From: Venturia oleaginea
Lineage: Eukaryota; Ascomycota; Dothideomycetes; Venturiales; Venturiaceae
Length of the DNA: 64,000 bases
Assembly: GCA_013176395.1 (NCBI GenBank)
Contig: JABMLP010000009.1
Span: 1,054,001-1,118,000, forward strand
Direction: 5' to 3'
Shown one piece after another: positions 20,815-31,203 of the stretch (positions within the stretch are counted from its first letter, which is position 1; each line of letters begins with the position of its first letter). Made by a program: the position numbers and the translations under genes. The notes under the pieces were generated by a model that ran no database searches, was not told the DNA's origin, and saw nothing but the letters and a program-made list of their open reading frames with translations.

Positions 20815-21816
20815 TCAGATTGGCGGAGGTTGTGAAGCCGGCGGTGTAGGCAGGCCAGTAATGATGGGCAACTTGCCATTGACTGCCTGGTAGGCGAGGT
20901 GAGCCATTCGCGCCGGGTCATGCCTAATGTACAAACGTGCAGAATCTGAGCGCCATCTGCCCATGATTTGAATGTCCTCGTACGAGATTCCACGCCTGGC
21001 CGCTGCCGAGGCAGCGCCTTTGCGAAAACTGTGTCCTGAATAACCTGTTGTAGGCAACCCGGCGAGGTCCATTCGTGCGGTGAGAGCGCTGTTGACTTTA
21101 AGTTTGGTGCAGGCGCCTCGCACGTTAAAGAGAGGTGAGTTGGCAGGCTTAGGATCGATAGTAAAGAGGCAGCGGAGGGCTCGGATTGGGCAGGTAGCTG
21201 GTGAATGAGGTGAGGCTGCAAGGTAGACCGTAGCACCTTCGTGATTAGCGTCGCTTTTGGAGCGTTTCAAATGGAGGGTTGCGTAAGAATCGTTGGGCGC
21301 AATGGTGACATCGCTGCGCAGGACTCGAGTCGATCTGAAAAGTAAGGCATTCTTAGTTTCCTTGTGTTCATAGCAGAGTTCCCCCATGCGGAACATGCCT
21401 GCAAAGGCTACTGTATGGGCAGCAGTAATGTTGACTTCATCCTTGTCCATGCTGTCCGTAAAAGGTGCTGAGATCTGGTACAAAAGTTCAGGCGTAACGT
21501 CTTCTCGTTGGCATCCATTAAACAGCCTCTTAAGGCCTTTGATAAGGCCCCGGAGGTGTTCGCAGCAGAAGTGGGAGGTTGAGAGGGATCTGTCGACGTG
21601 ATATGCGCGGATGGCAGAGAGGTTAGAGTCGATTTTAGACGGCTTAACTTGTGTAATACCGTCAGTTCCAAAGCCTCTTCGCTCAATGTATCGCCCAATT
21701 GTGGTCTCAGTAGACGGCCAAGGCGGATGTCCATCGATTGCGCAAGAGACTTCGTACGAGGTGACGGCGGTGCGGTAACCAGACTGGGTGTCTGCAGAGA
21801 GGCGATACCAAAGCAT
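20815..21816 (-). CDS. Tyrosine recombinase of copy B
   Basis: Identical in translation to the copy A recombinase (333 residues; Arg, H-x-x-R and Tyr all present). It overlaps the RT ORF of its own copy in the same way. An intact second copy doubles the potential source of recombinase. Confidence 0.9.
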   Translation of the reverse strand: MLWYRLSADTQSGYRTAVTSYEVSCAIDGHPPWPSTETTIGRYIERRGFGTDGITQVKPSKIDSNLSAIRAYHVDRSLSTSHFCCEHLRGLIKGLKRLFNGCQREDVTPELLYQISAPFTDSMDKDEVNITAAHTVAFAGMFRMGELCYEHKETKNALLFRSTRVLRSDVTIAPNDSYATLHLKRSKSDANHEGATVYLAASPHSPATCPIRALRCLFTIDPKPANSPLFNVRGACTKLKVNSALTARMDLAGLPTTGYSGHSFRKGAASAAARRGISYEDIQIMGRWRSDSARLYIRHDPARMAHLAYQAVNGKLPIITGLPTPPASQPPPI

Positions 21817-23489
21817 CCTGATATAGTTGGAGGTGTGACCCGGTCGGTCTTCGTTGATCTGGCGAATATACCAGATAGGAGGTTTGAAAGCGAGAGGTTC
21901 TGCCAGCCAGTTAAGTCAGCAATGGTGTCAATGTCAAGGCGAGAGAGAGCGTCAGCGAGGCGGTTATTCTGCGAAGAAATCCAGTGAGGTGTGAGCTTGA
22001 CATCATGCTGGGCGGCTAGAAGCAGAAGTTGACGTAGAGAATCCATTGCCAAACCTCGAACTGAGTGGTTTTTGATTGCATAGAATGCCGTGGTGCTGTC
22101 TGTCATAATATGAACTTCTTTGTGCGACCATAAGGAAGCCCAGCATTGGAAGGACCTTAAGATCGCGTCTATCTCGTGATAGTTGATGTGAAAAGCAGGA
22201 TGGGTGTGAGGGCAGGCGTAGGCATGTTGGGCAAAAGGCCACTTGTCATCTTCAGAGATGAAGTATGCGCCGGAGGCGAAAGATGAGGCATCTGAAAAGA
22301 GAGTGACTGCAGCGCGCTCATTATCTTCGAAGAAGTAGATTCCATTGAACTTGGTAAGAAGATCACGCCACCAAATGAGGTCTTGACGCGCTCCAGGCGA
22401 GAGAGATTGGCGTAGCGCCTTCGATCGATTGAATGAAGCAGTGAAATCCCAGATTCTGCGTAGAAAGGCGCGGCCAAGGTGGACTACTGAAGAGCAGAAT
22501 GAGTAGAATCCGGCAGCAGATTCCATGTCGTATTTAGTGACTGAATTGGCTTTGAGCAGGGCCTCAGCAATAGCGATACCTTTGGTGATCTTTTTCGCTG
22601 GTAGGCGCGCTTCCATCTTGACCGTGTCAATCTCGAGGCCTAGGGTGACAACTGTGGTACCTTGTTCATCCTTCGAGTCATTCCTAGGAATGCCTAGTTC
22701 GTCAGTGATGAGCTTGTAGTCATCGGAGACCGATCGAATAAGGTGGGCAGGCTGGGCAGAAGGTGGAAAGATCATAACGAAGTCATCTAAGTAATGCTTA
22801 ACGCGCCATGAGAATTGGTGATGTAGAATCCAATGAAAACCCTCAGCAAAGAGGTTGAATAGGAAGGGCGCCGTGCGGAGGCCAAATGGTAGGCAATTTT
22901 CGGTGTAGAATAGGCCCCATTTCATGCCTAAGAGCCACCTTTGGTTGTAGGCAACTGGGATGTTCCTGAAGGCACTCTCAATGTCGCGTTTGATGAGAAT
23001 GGAGCTTCTACCCGTGAGGCGAATAGATGACAGAATGCTGTCGAATCTAGTGTAATGAATGGCCGCCCGTGAGGCTGGAATGTGGTCGTTCACCGAATGG
23101 GTGCTAGGGTGAGAAAGATGATGAATTCTTCTCCAACCACCATCACCTTTTGGGACAAGACCCAAGGGTGATGATATGAAGGGCGCGCTTCCATTATGAA
23201 TAGAGATGCGGCCACGTATGAGGTCTTGCTGGACCTGGGTTTCAATGATATGAGGTGCCAGAGAAACTGAGGCGAGATTTTTCGAATGTAGATGTTGGAT
23301 AGGGCCATACCCAATCTGGACACCGTGTCTCAAAATGCCACCCAGAATATGAGGTAAGTTACCTGGATAACGCGCCAGGCGTGTTCTCCATGCTGAAGGC
23401 ACGAAGGGGGAAGGTGAGTTGCGTAAGGAGGGTGTAGATGGGTCAAAGACCTTGAAGGAAAGTGTGGTGTTAGGCCTAGCCGGAGGCAA
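21408..23489 (-). CDS. Reverse transcriptase/RNase H of copy B
   Basis: Identical in translation to the copy A protein (693 residues, YLDDF box and RNase H acidic residues intact). There is no nonsense codon, frameshift or run of C-to-T changes between the copies. Confidence 0.92.
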   Translation of the reverse strand: MPPARPNTTLSFKVFDPSTPSLRNSPSPFVPSAWRTRLARYPGNLPHILGGILRHGVQIGYGPIQHLHSKNLASVSLAPHIIETQVQQDLIRGRISIHNGSAPFISSPLGLVPKGDGGWRRIHHLSHPSTHSVNDHIPASRAAIHYTRFDSILSSIRLTGRSSILIKRDIESAFRNIPVAYNQRWLLGMKWGLFYTENCLPFGLRTAPFLFNLFAEGFHWILHHQFSWRVKHYLDDFVMIFPPSAQPAHLIRSVSDDYKLITDELGIPRNDSKDEQGTTVVTLGLEIDTVKMEARLPAKKITKGIAIAEALLKANSVTKYDMESAAGFYSFCSSVVHLGRAFLRRIWDFTASFNRSKALRQSLSPGARQDLIWWRDLLTKFNGIYFFEDNERAAVTLFSDASSFASGAYFISEDDKWPFAQHAYACPHTHPAFHINYHEIDAILRSFQCWASLWSHKEVHIMTDSTTAFYAIKNHSVRGLAMDSLRQLLLLAAQHDVKLTPHWISSQNNRLADALSRLDIDTIADLTGWQNLSLSNLLSGIFARSTKTDRVTPPTISGCFGIASLQTPSLVTAPPSPRTKSLAQSMDIRLGRLLRPQLGDTLSEEALELTVLHKLSRLKSTLTSLPSAHITSTDPSQPPTSAANTSGALSKALRGCLMDANEKTLRLNFCTRSQHLLRTAWTRMKSTLLLPIQ

Positions 23490-23627
23490 CGTGCGAAAAG
23501 GATAAAAGGATATTGCATTTGGACGCAGCGAAAGCGATGAACTGGAATGTGAATAAGGTAGCTGAAGGCTAAGCGATTTCTGAGGTTTCAGCTGTCTGTT
23601 GGCAGGCTCAGATCGCAGCCGTGATGG

Positions 23628-24502
23628 CTACTTGTGTTCAAAGGCTGGATGTTTCTTATCGCAGCCTCTGCGCAAGCAGATATGGTCTCTCACACAAGTG
23701 TCCCAAGTGCAGCCCTTGTCTCTGGTGTTGTAATTCATGCAGACAACTCCCGCGATATTGTCGCTGCCGCCACGAGCGCTGGCGGCTCTGTTGGACAGGG
23801 AGCCTTTGACCATAGGAGCCTGAAGCATCTGTCGTTCCCAGTTGAGAGGGACCTGCCAGTTGGAATCGAGAGTGACGCCTCGGACAATAGCTTCCTGATA
23901 CCAACGAAGCGCGAGGCGGAGGACACCTCCCTGCCAGACGTATGTGTCGTAATAGCTCATAATTTGGGCATGAAAGTCCATCATTGACACGATCAGGCGA
24001 GGGAACTTGGCTACATGGTAGTGACTTAAAACCCGCGCGTAGTTCAGGAAAGTTTGAGACCATATAGCTGGATCATTGCCAAAGTACTTCTCATCGACGT
24101 GAGTACGCCTGACAGTCCATTGATCGCCTGAGACGCCTAGGCGATCTTCTGGAGTATCCAGAATCTGTAAATTTTGAGCCTTAAGAGAGGTAGGTTCCTT
24201 GGGTCGAAGGTACCCTTCCAGATTTTCACCAATTCCTTGCGTGGCAGATGAGGAAGAAGGTCCATTGCTGACTGAACTTCTGGAATAGAGACTAACTCAC
24301 CAGCAGAGTCTTCAATCTCCATGATACCTCCAGGCCTGTTGACGACTGGAGGTGCTGGAGCGTTGGCAGCGGCCTCAGCTGTAGCAGTTCGAGCCCTAGC
24401 TTCTCTCAGGTGAAGTTGTACAAGTTCCCTACGTTCCTCCTCAGTGTACATGATGCCTCCTAGGTTGGATTCCGGGCGCTTGCCGGAAGGACCGTCGACC
24501 AT
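23628..24502 (-). CDS. Gag-like protein of copy B, in two frames
   Basis: Same two-frame layout as copy A: the upstream frame is 24502-24137 and the zinc-cluster frame ends at 23628. Because both copies share the frame change, it was present in the parent of both and is not a lesion acquired after duplication. Confidence 0.55.
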
Positions 24503-25031
24503 TGTAGAGGTTTCCTTCGGAGGTAGAGGTAGAGGTAGGGTGGTAGCTTTCGAAACCGCTGGTTTGAGAGTTACAGCTTTAGGAGTTGCTGCTTGAGGCG
24601 TTCCTAAGAGATGATAGGCTATCTTGTCTGATGGAGACGGAAGGAGAGTCTCAGGTACGTCTGATTCGTCTCATTCGTCCTGTAATTGGTTTGTAGGACT
24701 CGCAAGAGCTGCCTCAATCTCCTCAGAGGTAGCAGCAGAAGGGCGGCGAGCCCGAGGTGTCTGACTGCGTAATCTAGCTGTAGCGTCGATAACTGGAGAC
24801 CTTTGGATCCTGCTGGATCTCTGAAAGGGATTGGACGGCGCAATTTTGGCGACGTAGCAAGCTACTTTTGGTGAATAAGATCTGGAGATAGACGGGCAAA
24901 ATGAATTGACTTGATTGGTCAAGAGAGGCGGTAAGGGTATCGATAAGATAAATGAATTGCCAATTGGACAACTATGTTGGATATGCAAATGATGCGATAC
25001 CACAATGATGACAGTCAACCCGGGAGTTTGA

Positions 25032-25109
25032 GTAACGTTGTAATGGTACAGGCTTGTGTAACGTTGTGATGGTACGGGCTTGTGTAACGTTGTAATGGTA
25101 CGGGCTGAT
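25032..25109. repeat. 26-bp tandem repeat, three units, beside copy B
   Basis: Three units of the form gtaacgttgtaatggtacgg plus gcttgt start exactly at the outer edge of copy B and lie in the 5' flank of ETP1. A 12-bp piece of the unit, gggcttgtgtaa, also occurs at 15636-15647, immediately outside copy A. Confidence 0.8.
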
Positions 25110-25298
25110 ACAACGTAATGATGAATTGCTGTTCCATTGTTTGCAACGGAAGCAAACTGGAGTAATAATACGATCCTGGCCTCCCCATCAGCTGACCAAC
25201 GATTGCAGTTGGCCCTTACCTTCACAATCCAAGGCCGTAACAAATGCATAGTCGTACAAAGAAAAGATGACTGCAGATGTCCTAGTTCCCGATTCCCG

Positions 25299-27356
25299 AT
25301 GCCTCCAGCCTACTTCTACCACTTAGCCTTTGAGCTCTACCCAGCCCATTCCAAAGACTGTGAACAGCTCTATATCCCCGCCCCAGGCACCGACATCTTC
25401 ACCTCCGACTTTCCCGCCCATAGAACCTACGCCTTGGACTCCAGAACTCCCAAAAGACCTGGCCACAGACGTACCAAAACTGATACCCCACCCAATAGTG
25501 GCCTGGACAAACTGCGATCCTCTTCCTTTGCCCGCTCCAACGACGACCGCAAAGCAAACCTGGGCCCTGCCGCCACCTTTCCCAAAAACACCTCCACTTC
25601 TCAACCGCACACGATTCCTGTGAAAGACTGGCGTCTTGAGGCCGTCACAATCGACAGCATAGACATGGAGGAGAGGATAGTGCAAGAACGTCGTCCCGCT
25701 ACAAAGAAGGCCGCTGCCGCTTCCGAGGGAGAACTAATAACAAGAGCCACCTTCTACCCGACAGATCCCAAGAGCACCGATGTAGGATGGGGCGTGGTAC
25801 ACCTCTATCGAGACACTGAAAAAACCCCACGTCCGTACGATGAAGGATATATCCCCACTGGTGACATCACATTTGATGAGGAAGAATGCACTACATTGTG
25901 CATTTTAGCCGTGCCATTCTATATGGCCCCGTACGATCTCCTTGGCTGGGCTGGACCGCAAGTGCAGGACGACATAAGCCATTTCAGATTCGTTCGCTCG
26001 GGAATGGCAGACTACTATATGGCTCTGATGAAGTTTCGGGAGGCAAAGAAGGCAAATGCATGGCGCAAAGAATACAATGGACGCTCGTACAATTTCATGG
26101 AGCCGCAGACTGCTCATGTTGTCTTTGTTCGATCCATCACATTCCAAACGGGCGACAACATGCAGAAACCGTTGAGCTTCCCAAATATGAGCAACGACCC
26201 TTTCATTCCGGATTCTCAACCATCCATAAAAGCTGCAGCTCCTGCATCTACAGAATCATCCCTCACCATTGGCCACATCACCCAACCCGAAGCATCGTCC
26301 AGCTCGAACGTCGTTGAGCTCCCCACTTGTCCAGTCTGCTTAGAGAGAATGGATGAGACAACCGGGCTGATGACCATCCTCTGCCAACACGTCTTCCACT
26401 GCAATTGTTTGGAGAAGTGGAAAGGAAGTGCCTGTCCTGTTTGTAGATACACCCAAGTTCGCAGCTACCCTGGCCGGGGCATTCTTACATCACCTCACGG
26501 GGGTTCGGGTAATGCCTGCACTACGTGTGGTGCGGAGCAGAACCTATGGATATGCTTGGTTTGTGGCAATGTTGGTTGTGGCAGATACGACAGTGCTCAC
26601 GCTCACGCTCACTACGAATCGACTTCACACTGCTACGCAATGGACATAGCTACCCAACATGTCTGGGACTATGCCGGTGATGGCTATGTTCACCGTCTGA
26701 TTCAAAACAAGGATGAGTTGAAACCAAGGGCACCTGGCTCCGAACCCATCGACAGCAAGGCCGTTGATGGCGGCATGGCAGCATTTGGAGCAGACATGGT
26801 ACCGAGAGAAAAGATGGAAGCTATGGGAAACGAGTACGCCTATCTCTTGCTAAGCCAGCTTGGCAACCAGCGGATATATTACGAGGATACATTAGCGAGA
26901 GCAAATGAGAAAGCAAAGAAGGCATGCGCAGCCGCGGACAAGGTTGCTGCAGCTTTGGATGCTGTTGCCCAGAAGCTATCGGACATGCAGACACAACATT
27001 CCGAGGCCCTGGCCACCATCAAGGACTTGGAGAAGAACCTGGATCGGACGACAAAAAAGGCCGACAAGACCAATGCATTGGCTCAAAAGCTGGCCAAGGA
27101 CTGGCAGGCGGAGAAGACGATGAATGAGGCGCTGTTGCAAAAGATCAAGTTTCTTGATGGTAAACTCAAAGACAACGAGAAGAAGAACGCAGGATTGCAA
27201 GCTGAGAAAGCCGAGCTAGAAGAGCAGAACCGAGATCTCATCTTCACTATCACGGGCGGCGAGAAATTTAAAGAGCTGAAGGAGGCCGGTGAGGATGTGG
27301 ATGGCCAGATTGAGATTGGCACCAAGGGGAAGAAGGGGAAAGGCAGGAAGAAGTAG
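25299..27356 (+). CDS. ETP1: BRAP2/Etp1-type RING ubiquitin ligase
   Basis: A single exon of 685 residues from the ATG at 25299. The frame is open from 25137, but family members start with a short leader before YFYHLAFELY, so I chose 25299. In order: N-terminal BRAP2 domain (ITRATFYPTDPK; FVRSGMADYYMALMKF), RING finger with CPVCLERMDETTG and CQHVFHCNCLEKW (about 344-385), UBP-type zinc finger CTTCGAEQNLWICLVCGNVG plus H-rich HAHAHYESTSHC (about 407-470), then a coiled coil to about 665 and a basic tail (KKGKGRKK). Human BRAP2 and yeast Etp1 share this order; they act as ubiquitin ligases in signalling and stress tolerance. The retrotransposon pair ends 267 bp upstream and probably sits within or next to the promoter. 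Confidence 0.92.
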   Translation: MPPAYFYHLAFELYPAHSKDCEQLYIPAPGTDIFTSDFPAHRTYALDSRTPKRPGHRRTKTDTPPNSGLDKLRSSSFARSNDDRKANLGPAATFPKNTSTSQPHTIPVKDWRLEAVTIDSIDMEERIVQERRPATKKAAAASEGELITRATFYPTDPKSTDVGWGVVHLYRDTEKTPRPYDEGYIPTGDITFDEEECTTLCILAVPFYMAPYDLLGWAGPQVQDDISHFRFVRSGMADYYMALMKFREAKKANAWRKEYNGRSYNFMEPQTAHVVFVRSITFQTGDNMQKPLSFPNMSNDPFIPDSQPSIKAAAPASTESSLTIGHITQPEASSSSNVVELPTCPVCLERMDETTGLMTILCQHVFHCNCLEKWKGSACPVCRYTQVRSYPGRGILTSPHGGSGNACTTCGAEQNLWICLVCGNVGCGRYDSAHAHAHYESTSHCYAMDIATQHVWDYAGDGYVHRLIQNKDELKPRAPGSEPIDSKAVDGGMAAFGADMVPREKMEAMGNEYAYLLLSQLGNQRIYYEDTLARANEKAKKACAAADKVAAALDAVAQKLSDMQTQHSEALATIKDLEKNLDRTTKKADKTNALAQKLAKDWQAEKTMNEALLQKIKFLDGKLKDNEKKNAGLQAEKAELEEQNRDLIFTITGGEKFKELKEAGEDVDGQIEIGTKGKKGKGRKK

Positions 27357-27875
27357 AAATACGACATGATCTTTTACAGCAACAGAAAGCATAGCGATGG
27401 TGTTTGTGGCTGAGTAGTTAGGCTCGCCATTGGTTTTGAGCATTTACATTGATACCCATGATCGGATGAATATTACATCCAACTCCAACTTATAAGAGAC
27501 TTGCTACATCGGACCTCAAAAGTTTCTTTCATCATCTCCTCCCCTCGGGTTTATATCCAGGCGCTTTCTTGAATTCACGTGGCCGGGATTGGCTCGGCTT
27601 TCCAACAAGGTTGCGACTGCACATTGTTAGTTCTGCACCAAATTTGCACACAGGTTTCGGTCGCGTACATGTTTTGGTTGTTCTCTGTCAGCCATAGTTC
27701 TGCTTCCCCATCCTCTCGACGACAGGCCGAAATATACAAGGTCTTTGAGATACGAACATGTTTTGGTTGTTCCTCCTGGCCTCAAATCTGCTTGCCCATA
27801 TTTTCGACGAAGGTGTTGAGACTGTATCGATTTCTTTCAGTCCTTGGAATGGGAACCTGAAATTCCCGGAAGGTA
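27357..27875. other. Intergenic, downstream of ETP1
   Basis: A GTTTTGGTTGTTC-containing phrase with 'cgtacatgttttggttgttc' flavour occurs twice (about 27666 and 27757), a weak direct repeat. No gene was recognised. Confidence 0.35.
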
Positions 27876-28223
27876 TCATACGGATGGGGCGAGTCCTTGC
27901 ACCACTGCGTTCTTCTTAAAGGCCAATTCCAAGGCCGTGATTTTCTCTTCCAGATTCGCGTTCTTCCCACTGTTGGCATGGATTTCTTCGACGAGGGATG
28001 ATTCGTTGTGGATATTATTTCTTTGCTGATGGGTTCGAGGAGTTGGAATTTTTGGCTGGTGGATTAGTTGGGGGTTTTTTGTAGAGGAGAGGGTGATGGC
28101 TTACTCGAGGTTGTTGAGACGGGTGTGGATGTTTACGTTGTCATTGTCGATGGTCATTGATGAGAGTGACTCTGCGAGGTCGAGCTTGTTTACGGAGACG
28201 TTGTTGTTGTTATTGATACTCAT
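27876..28223 (-). CDS. Possible small coiled-coil protein, frame uncertain
   Basis: Exon 1 runs 28223-28105 (start MSINNNNNVSVNKLDLAESL). A 47-nt intron (28058-28104, gtaagc..cag, CTAATC branch) follows. Directly after it the spliced frame reads DQKFQLLEPISKEI, while a neighbouring frame further on gives a convincing coiled coil (EEKITALELAFKKN) ending at 27876. One extra base near 28010-28025 would explain this, so it is either a recent pseudogene or a base error. No homologue is recognised. The heptad pattern recalls the coiled-coil proteins at 36500-39800. Confidence 0.35.
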
Positions 28224-29907
28224 GTTGATGGTGGAAGTAGGAGGTTTAGGGGTATGATAAAGGGTGATGCGAAGCGATGTGGTTGAGGTCCGTATTGAAG
28301 AAGTTGCGGAATGTTTGTGCTTTGATGTCTAGAAGCCGTTGTTAGTGAGGAGTGCAGTGACTTGGGCAATGTATATATCTATTGTGAGTTTTGGATCTCT
28401 GTGTTATGTGCATTTGATTGTCACCTGGAGGATTACCCGTCGAGGAATTGGTCAAGTATTTAGTGGTAGGTTATTTTGACGGGTCACTCTATGATGAGAG
28501 TCATTGCTTGAAGTTGGATTGCTTTGGAAGATAACTTGACGAAGTGCCATTGTACGGTGATTAAACCTGATCGATGAACAAAGAATTTCCAGCGATTTGA
28601 GGGGAAGATAGGTTGGAAGTTTTCGATACTTGATTTCCTTTCACACTTGGACCTTGGGGTGGGAGTTCATTTGTATCTCATCCTGATTCTAAGATCAGAA
28701 CAACCAAATAGGAAACCGATCGTCATAGTAGTTGTGAAATCAGCCGATCGTTAATTAGATTCAACCGTTGACTTCCGAAGTGAAAACACCGTAAATTCAT
28801 TTCTTCGAGAAGCAGAACGTATCGTCATAATGTTCAGGGGGAACTATACCTCAGAATAGGCTTGAAATTCTAGGTTATCTAGCTTTTGAAGACGGAAGGC
28901 TTTACTATATTGTAAACAACAGAGGAATCGAATCTAGACTAGAGAATTTTCTGAGCCGTGGCACCGTGCCAATCGAAAGGCTCCGGCTTCAAGGAAATGA
29001 ATAGAGCATCCAAGATTCTAATCGGTCAAAATAACAGTGCGGAGTATCGCACATCGGTTTGAGCAAAAAGTGGCGATGTTGGAATTCTTGAGTATACCCA
29101 AGTTCGCTGCCTCTGGAAAGAGCAAACTGGGTTGTCTCTGGTTTTCCTGGTTTTCGGGTTGACCACATCGGCCACTTTTCCTCATGCTGATGAACCCATT
29201 CAAAACACACCCCTGGCTCTTCGATTATGTACTTTAATTAGAAGAAACTACGAATACCGATACTGCTAGGCCCCGGTTCCAGAATTGGTGACATAGTCAA
29301 CAACGATAGTACCAGAAAGGTCGTGGGCGAGCTTATTCAGGTTTCCTCAAAACTTGCTAGCAGGCGTTTCGCGGCTCTTTACCACTGTGAAGAGCATGGA
29401 AACATCAAAGACCTTTAGGGAAAGATGGTAGCTTCGGTACGGTTGATGAATGTGCGCTGAAGTAGACTGCAAAACGAGTGACTGCAAGAAGAGATACTTG
29501 GGATTTGATTTCAAAGCGCTCTCTTACCGAGATCGATAGCGTGCTGCGATAAAGCTTATCGTGGCTTAGTTCGAATGGTGGGAGATATGTCGGAAGATGG
29601 GCAGCTCGAATGTTGATACTCGCATCGCTAGATTTAGATACTAGGCAAAGAGATCATCAGATCAACTCTCAATTTAAAATGTATTATGGACAGTCTTACA
29701 TATTGATATTCTCCATTCTACTACAGCTGATATATTTCTCAGCACTTCAGCATGAGAATTAACTTTTATAGATGCTAGGAAAGTTTCCACTATTGATTTA
29801 GAGACGAGTTTACTAAACCAATGAAGCCATTGATTTGGCACATTGGCTGTACCACCTGCACCGCCCACAGCTAATACCCAGGACTCGGCGCAATACTCGA
29901 ACTATTC
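28224..29907. other. Gene-poor region
   Basis: About 1.7 kb of mostly AT-rich DNA with short unrelated frames. A pair of overlapping frames at 29210-28989 (-) shows no motif. Nothing else is supported. Confidence 0.4.
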
Positions 29908-30431
29908 TTAATCCTCGGATGCTACACCAATTATTAGCTCGTCTTCCACAAGAAAATCCTACCCCATATCAAACATGATTGAGTGGGTAAAGGAAAGAGA
30001 CTTACAAACGAATTTACCTTCCTATCAAAAATCAACCACGTCCCATCCACCTCCCTCAATTTATCAACGTAATACCCAAAAACACTAACATGATTCAACT
30101 TTCCCTCTTCCGTCGTGAACGTATTCGCAGTAAAATAAGTCAGCGCCTCACAAATCACCTCTCCACCTGTCGTCTCAACAAATTCCAGCCTCTGCGTGCT
30201 AAGGGCATGTTGCGTGATCCGTCTTTCAAGAATAATCTGGATTCGTTCCAGGAACTTTTCGATGCCGATTATGGAGGGATTTGTGGGGGAGACAGCAGTG
30301 TAATCGCAAACCACATCTTTGGTGAAGACGGAATGGAGGAGGGAGAAATTTTTGGTGTCCAGAGCGATGCAGTAGTTTGAGATGGTGTTTTTGACTGCGT
30401 TGAGCGTTGCAGTGCTGGGTTCGTATGGCAT
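29908..30431 (-). CDS. SnoaL-like (NTF2-fold) protein
   Basis: Exons 30431-30018 and 29958-29908 with a 59-nt intron (29959-30017) give 154 residues, normal for the family. Without splicing the frame reads on to 29934 with an atypical tail. The protein shows the single-domain SnoaL_4 pattern: helix AVKNTISNYCIALDTKNFSL, strand DVVCDYTAV, RITQHALSTQRLEF, and the C-terminal strands VFGYYVDKLREVDGTWLIFD. NTF2-like folds of this type include cyclases, dehydratases and isomerases, and also many proteins with no known reaction. The usual acidic and His residues cannot be assigned safely, so no reaction is claimed. Confidence 0.72.
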
Positions 30432-30824
30432 TTTGGATAGCTTGATGGCAATTGCAGTACGTCCCTAGTGATATAGACCGGATTTATGATTATGATTACT
30501 TATTTGTGGAAAGATGGATTGATGGAAAGTTATTGGGAGATCGCGAGACGAAGTTGCTTTGCCGTTGGGGTTCCGATGAGGCCGTGAAACCAATAATCCG
30601 AATCAAAGTCCGAGATCATAACGTCGAGAATTCTCTAAACTACTATGGCATCTTACAAGTTGAAGATCCTGTATCTCAGTTCAACAGTAGAGCTATCGAG
30701 ACTCGTCCATTCTAGACCCGTGATCAGCAAGTTCTGCTTGAAATTATCCTCTTCTGTCTGTACATAACTTTTTGTGATTTATGATTTGTAGTTTAGAGAC
30801 TAGTGTTATGTTGAAGTGAACCAA
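30432..30824. other. Intergenic, upstream of tRNA-Lys
   Basis: An 87-residue frame (30452-30715, +) has no recognised motif. This region is the shared 5' side of the SnoaL-like gene and the tRNA gene. Confidence 0.35.
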
Positions 30825-30905
30825 GCCCGGCTAGCTCAATCGGTAGAGCGTGAGACTCTTACATAATTATCTCAAGGCTAGCGGGTTCGACCCCCGCGTT
30901 GGGCT
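30825..30905 (+). tRNA. tRNA-Lys (anticodon CTT) with a short intron
   Basis: The cloverleaf can be drawn by eye. The acceptor stem is GCCCGGC with GTTGGGC; the D arm GCTCAATCGGTAGAGC; the anticodon stem TGAGA with TCTCA; the loop CT-CTT-A; and the T arm GCGGGTTCGACCCCCGC. The anticodon loop is 7 nt too long, consistent with an intron (about cataatt) one base 3' of the anticodon, the canonical position. Box A (TAGCTCAATCGG) and box B (GGTTCGACCCC) are intact. CCA is not encoded. Confidence 0.93.
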
Positions 30906-31203
30906 CATCCAGCGCCTACGTTAGACGTAGAAGGAGTCTCCTTTTGTCGGTATGGATCTGAGGTTTGTCATACTGGAGGTTAGGTTTCAAATTGCGGGAA
31001 GACACGTTGTGAATCTCAAGATCTAGCGTAGCTTCCACGCTTTTATTCTAATCGATCATGACGTCAATGAGATTACACCTTCGTTTTTGTGCCTCGGCCC
31101 TTAATTTTGACTCTTGAAAACTCCTTCATTCTTGGAAACATCGAGTTCCTGTTTAGGACGCAATATCAATCATCTTCCAATTATAAATTTCGACATACCA
31201 TCC

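Larger units (their letters stand above)
15783..25032. repeat. 9.2-kb near-perfect palindrome (inverted retrotransposon pair)
   Basis: Position p on the left arm matches 40815-p on the right arm in reverse complement through all ORFs: 17326-19407 with 21408-23489, and 18999-20000 with 20815-21816. Translations are identical over 693 and 333 residues. Similarity starts abruptly at 15783/25032. The arms differ mainly near the centre, where the right arm carries an extra duplication of about 97 bp. The asymmetric centre (20302-20416) holds the inverted 62-bp repeat and a short hairpin. Confidence 0.92.
20417..25032 (-). mobile_element. Tyrosine-recombinase (DIRS-like) retrotransposon, copy B
   Basis: Inverted copy of the element at 15783-20301, with the same intact ORFs: gag-like 24502-23628, RT/RNase H 23489-21408 and recombinase 21816-20815. 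It lacks the 62-bp repeat at its outer (5') end and carries a tandem duplication near its 3' end. It is therefore either truncated at 25032 or bounded there by a true element end, with the extra 137 bp on the A side being something else. The sequence data do not decide this. Confidence 0.8.

Noticed and set aside
25137..25298. 54-residue N-terminal extension of ETP1
   Set aside because: In frame but without similarity to the family, whose members begin just before YFYHLAFELY; it probably represents leader sequence.
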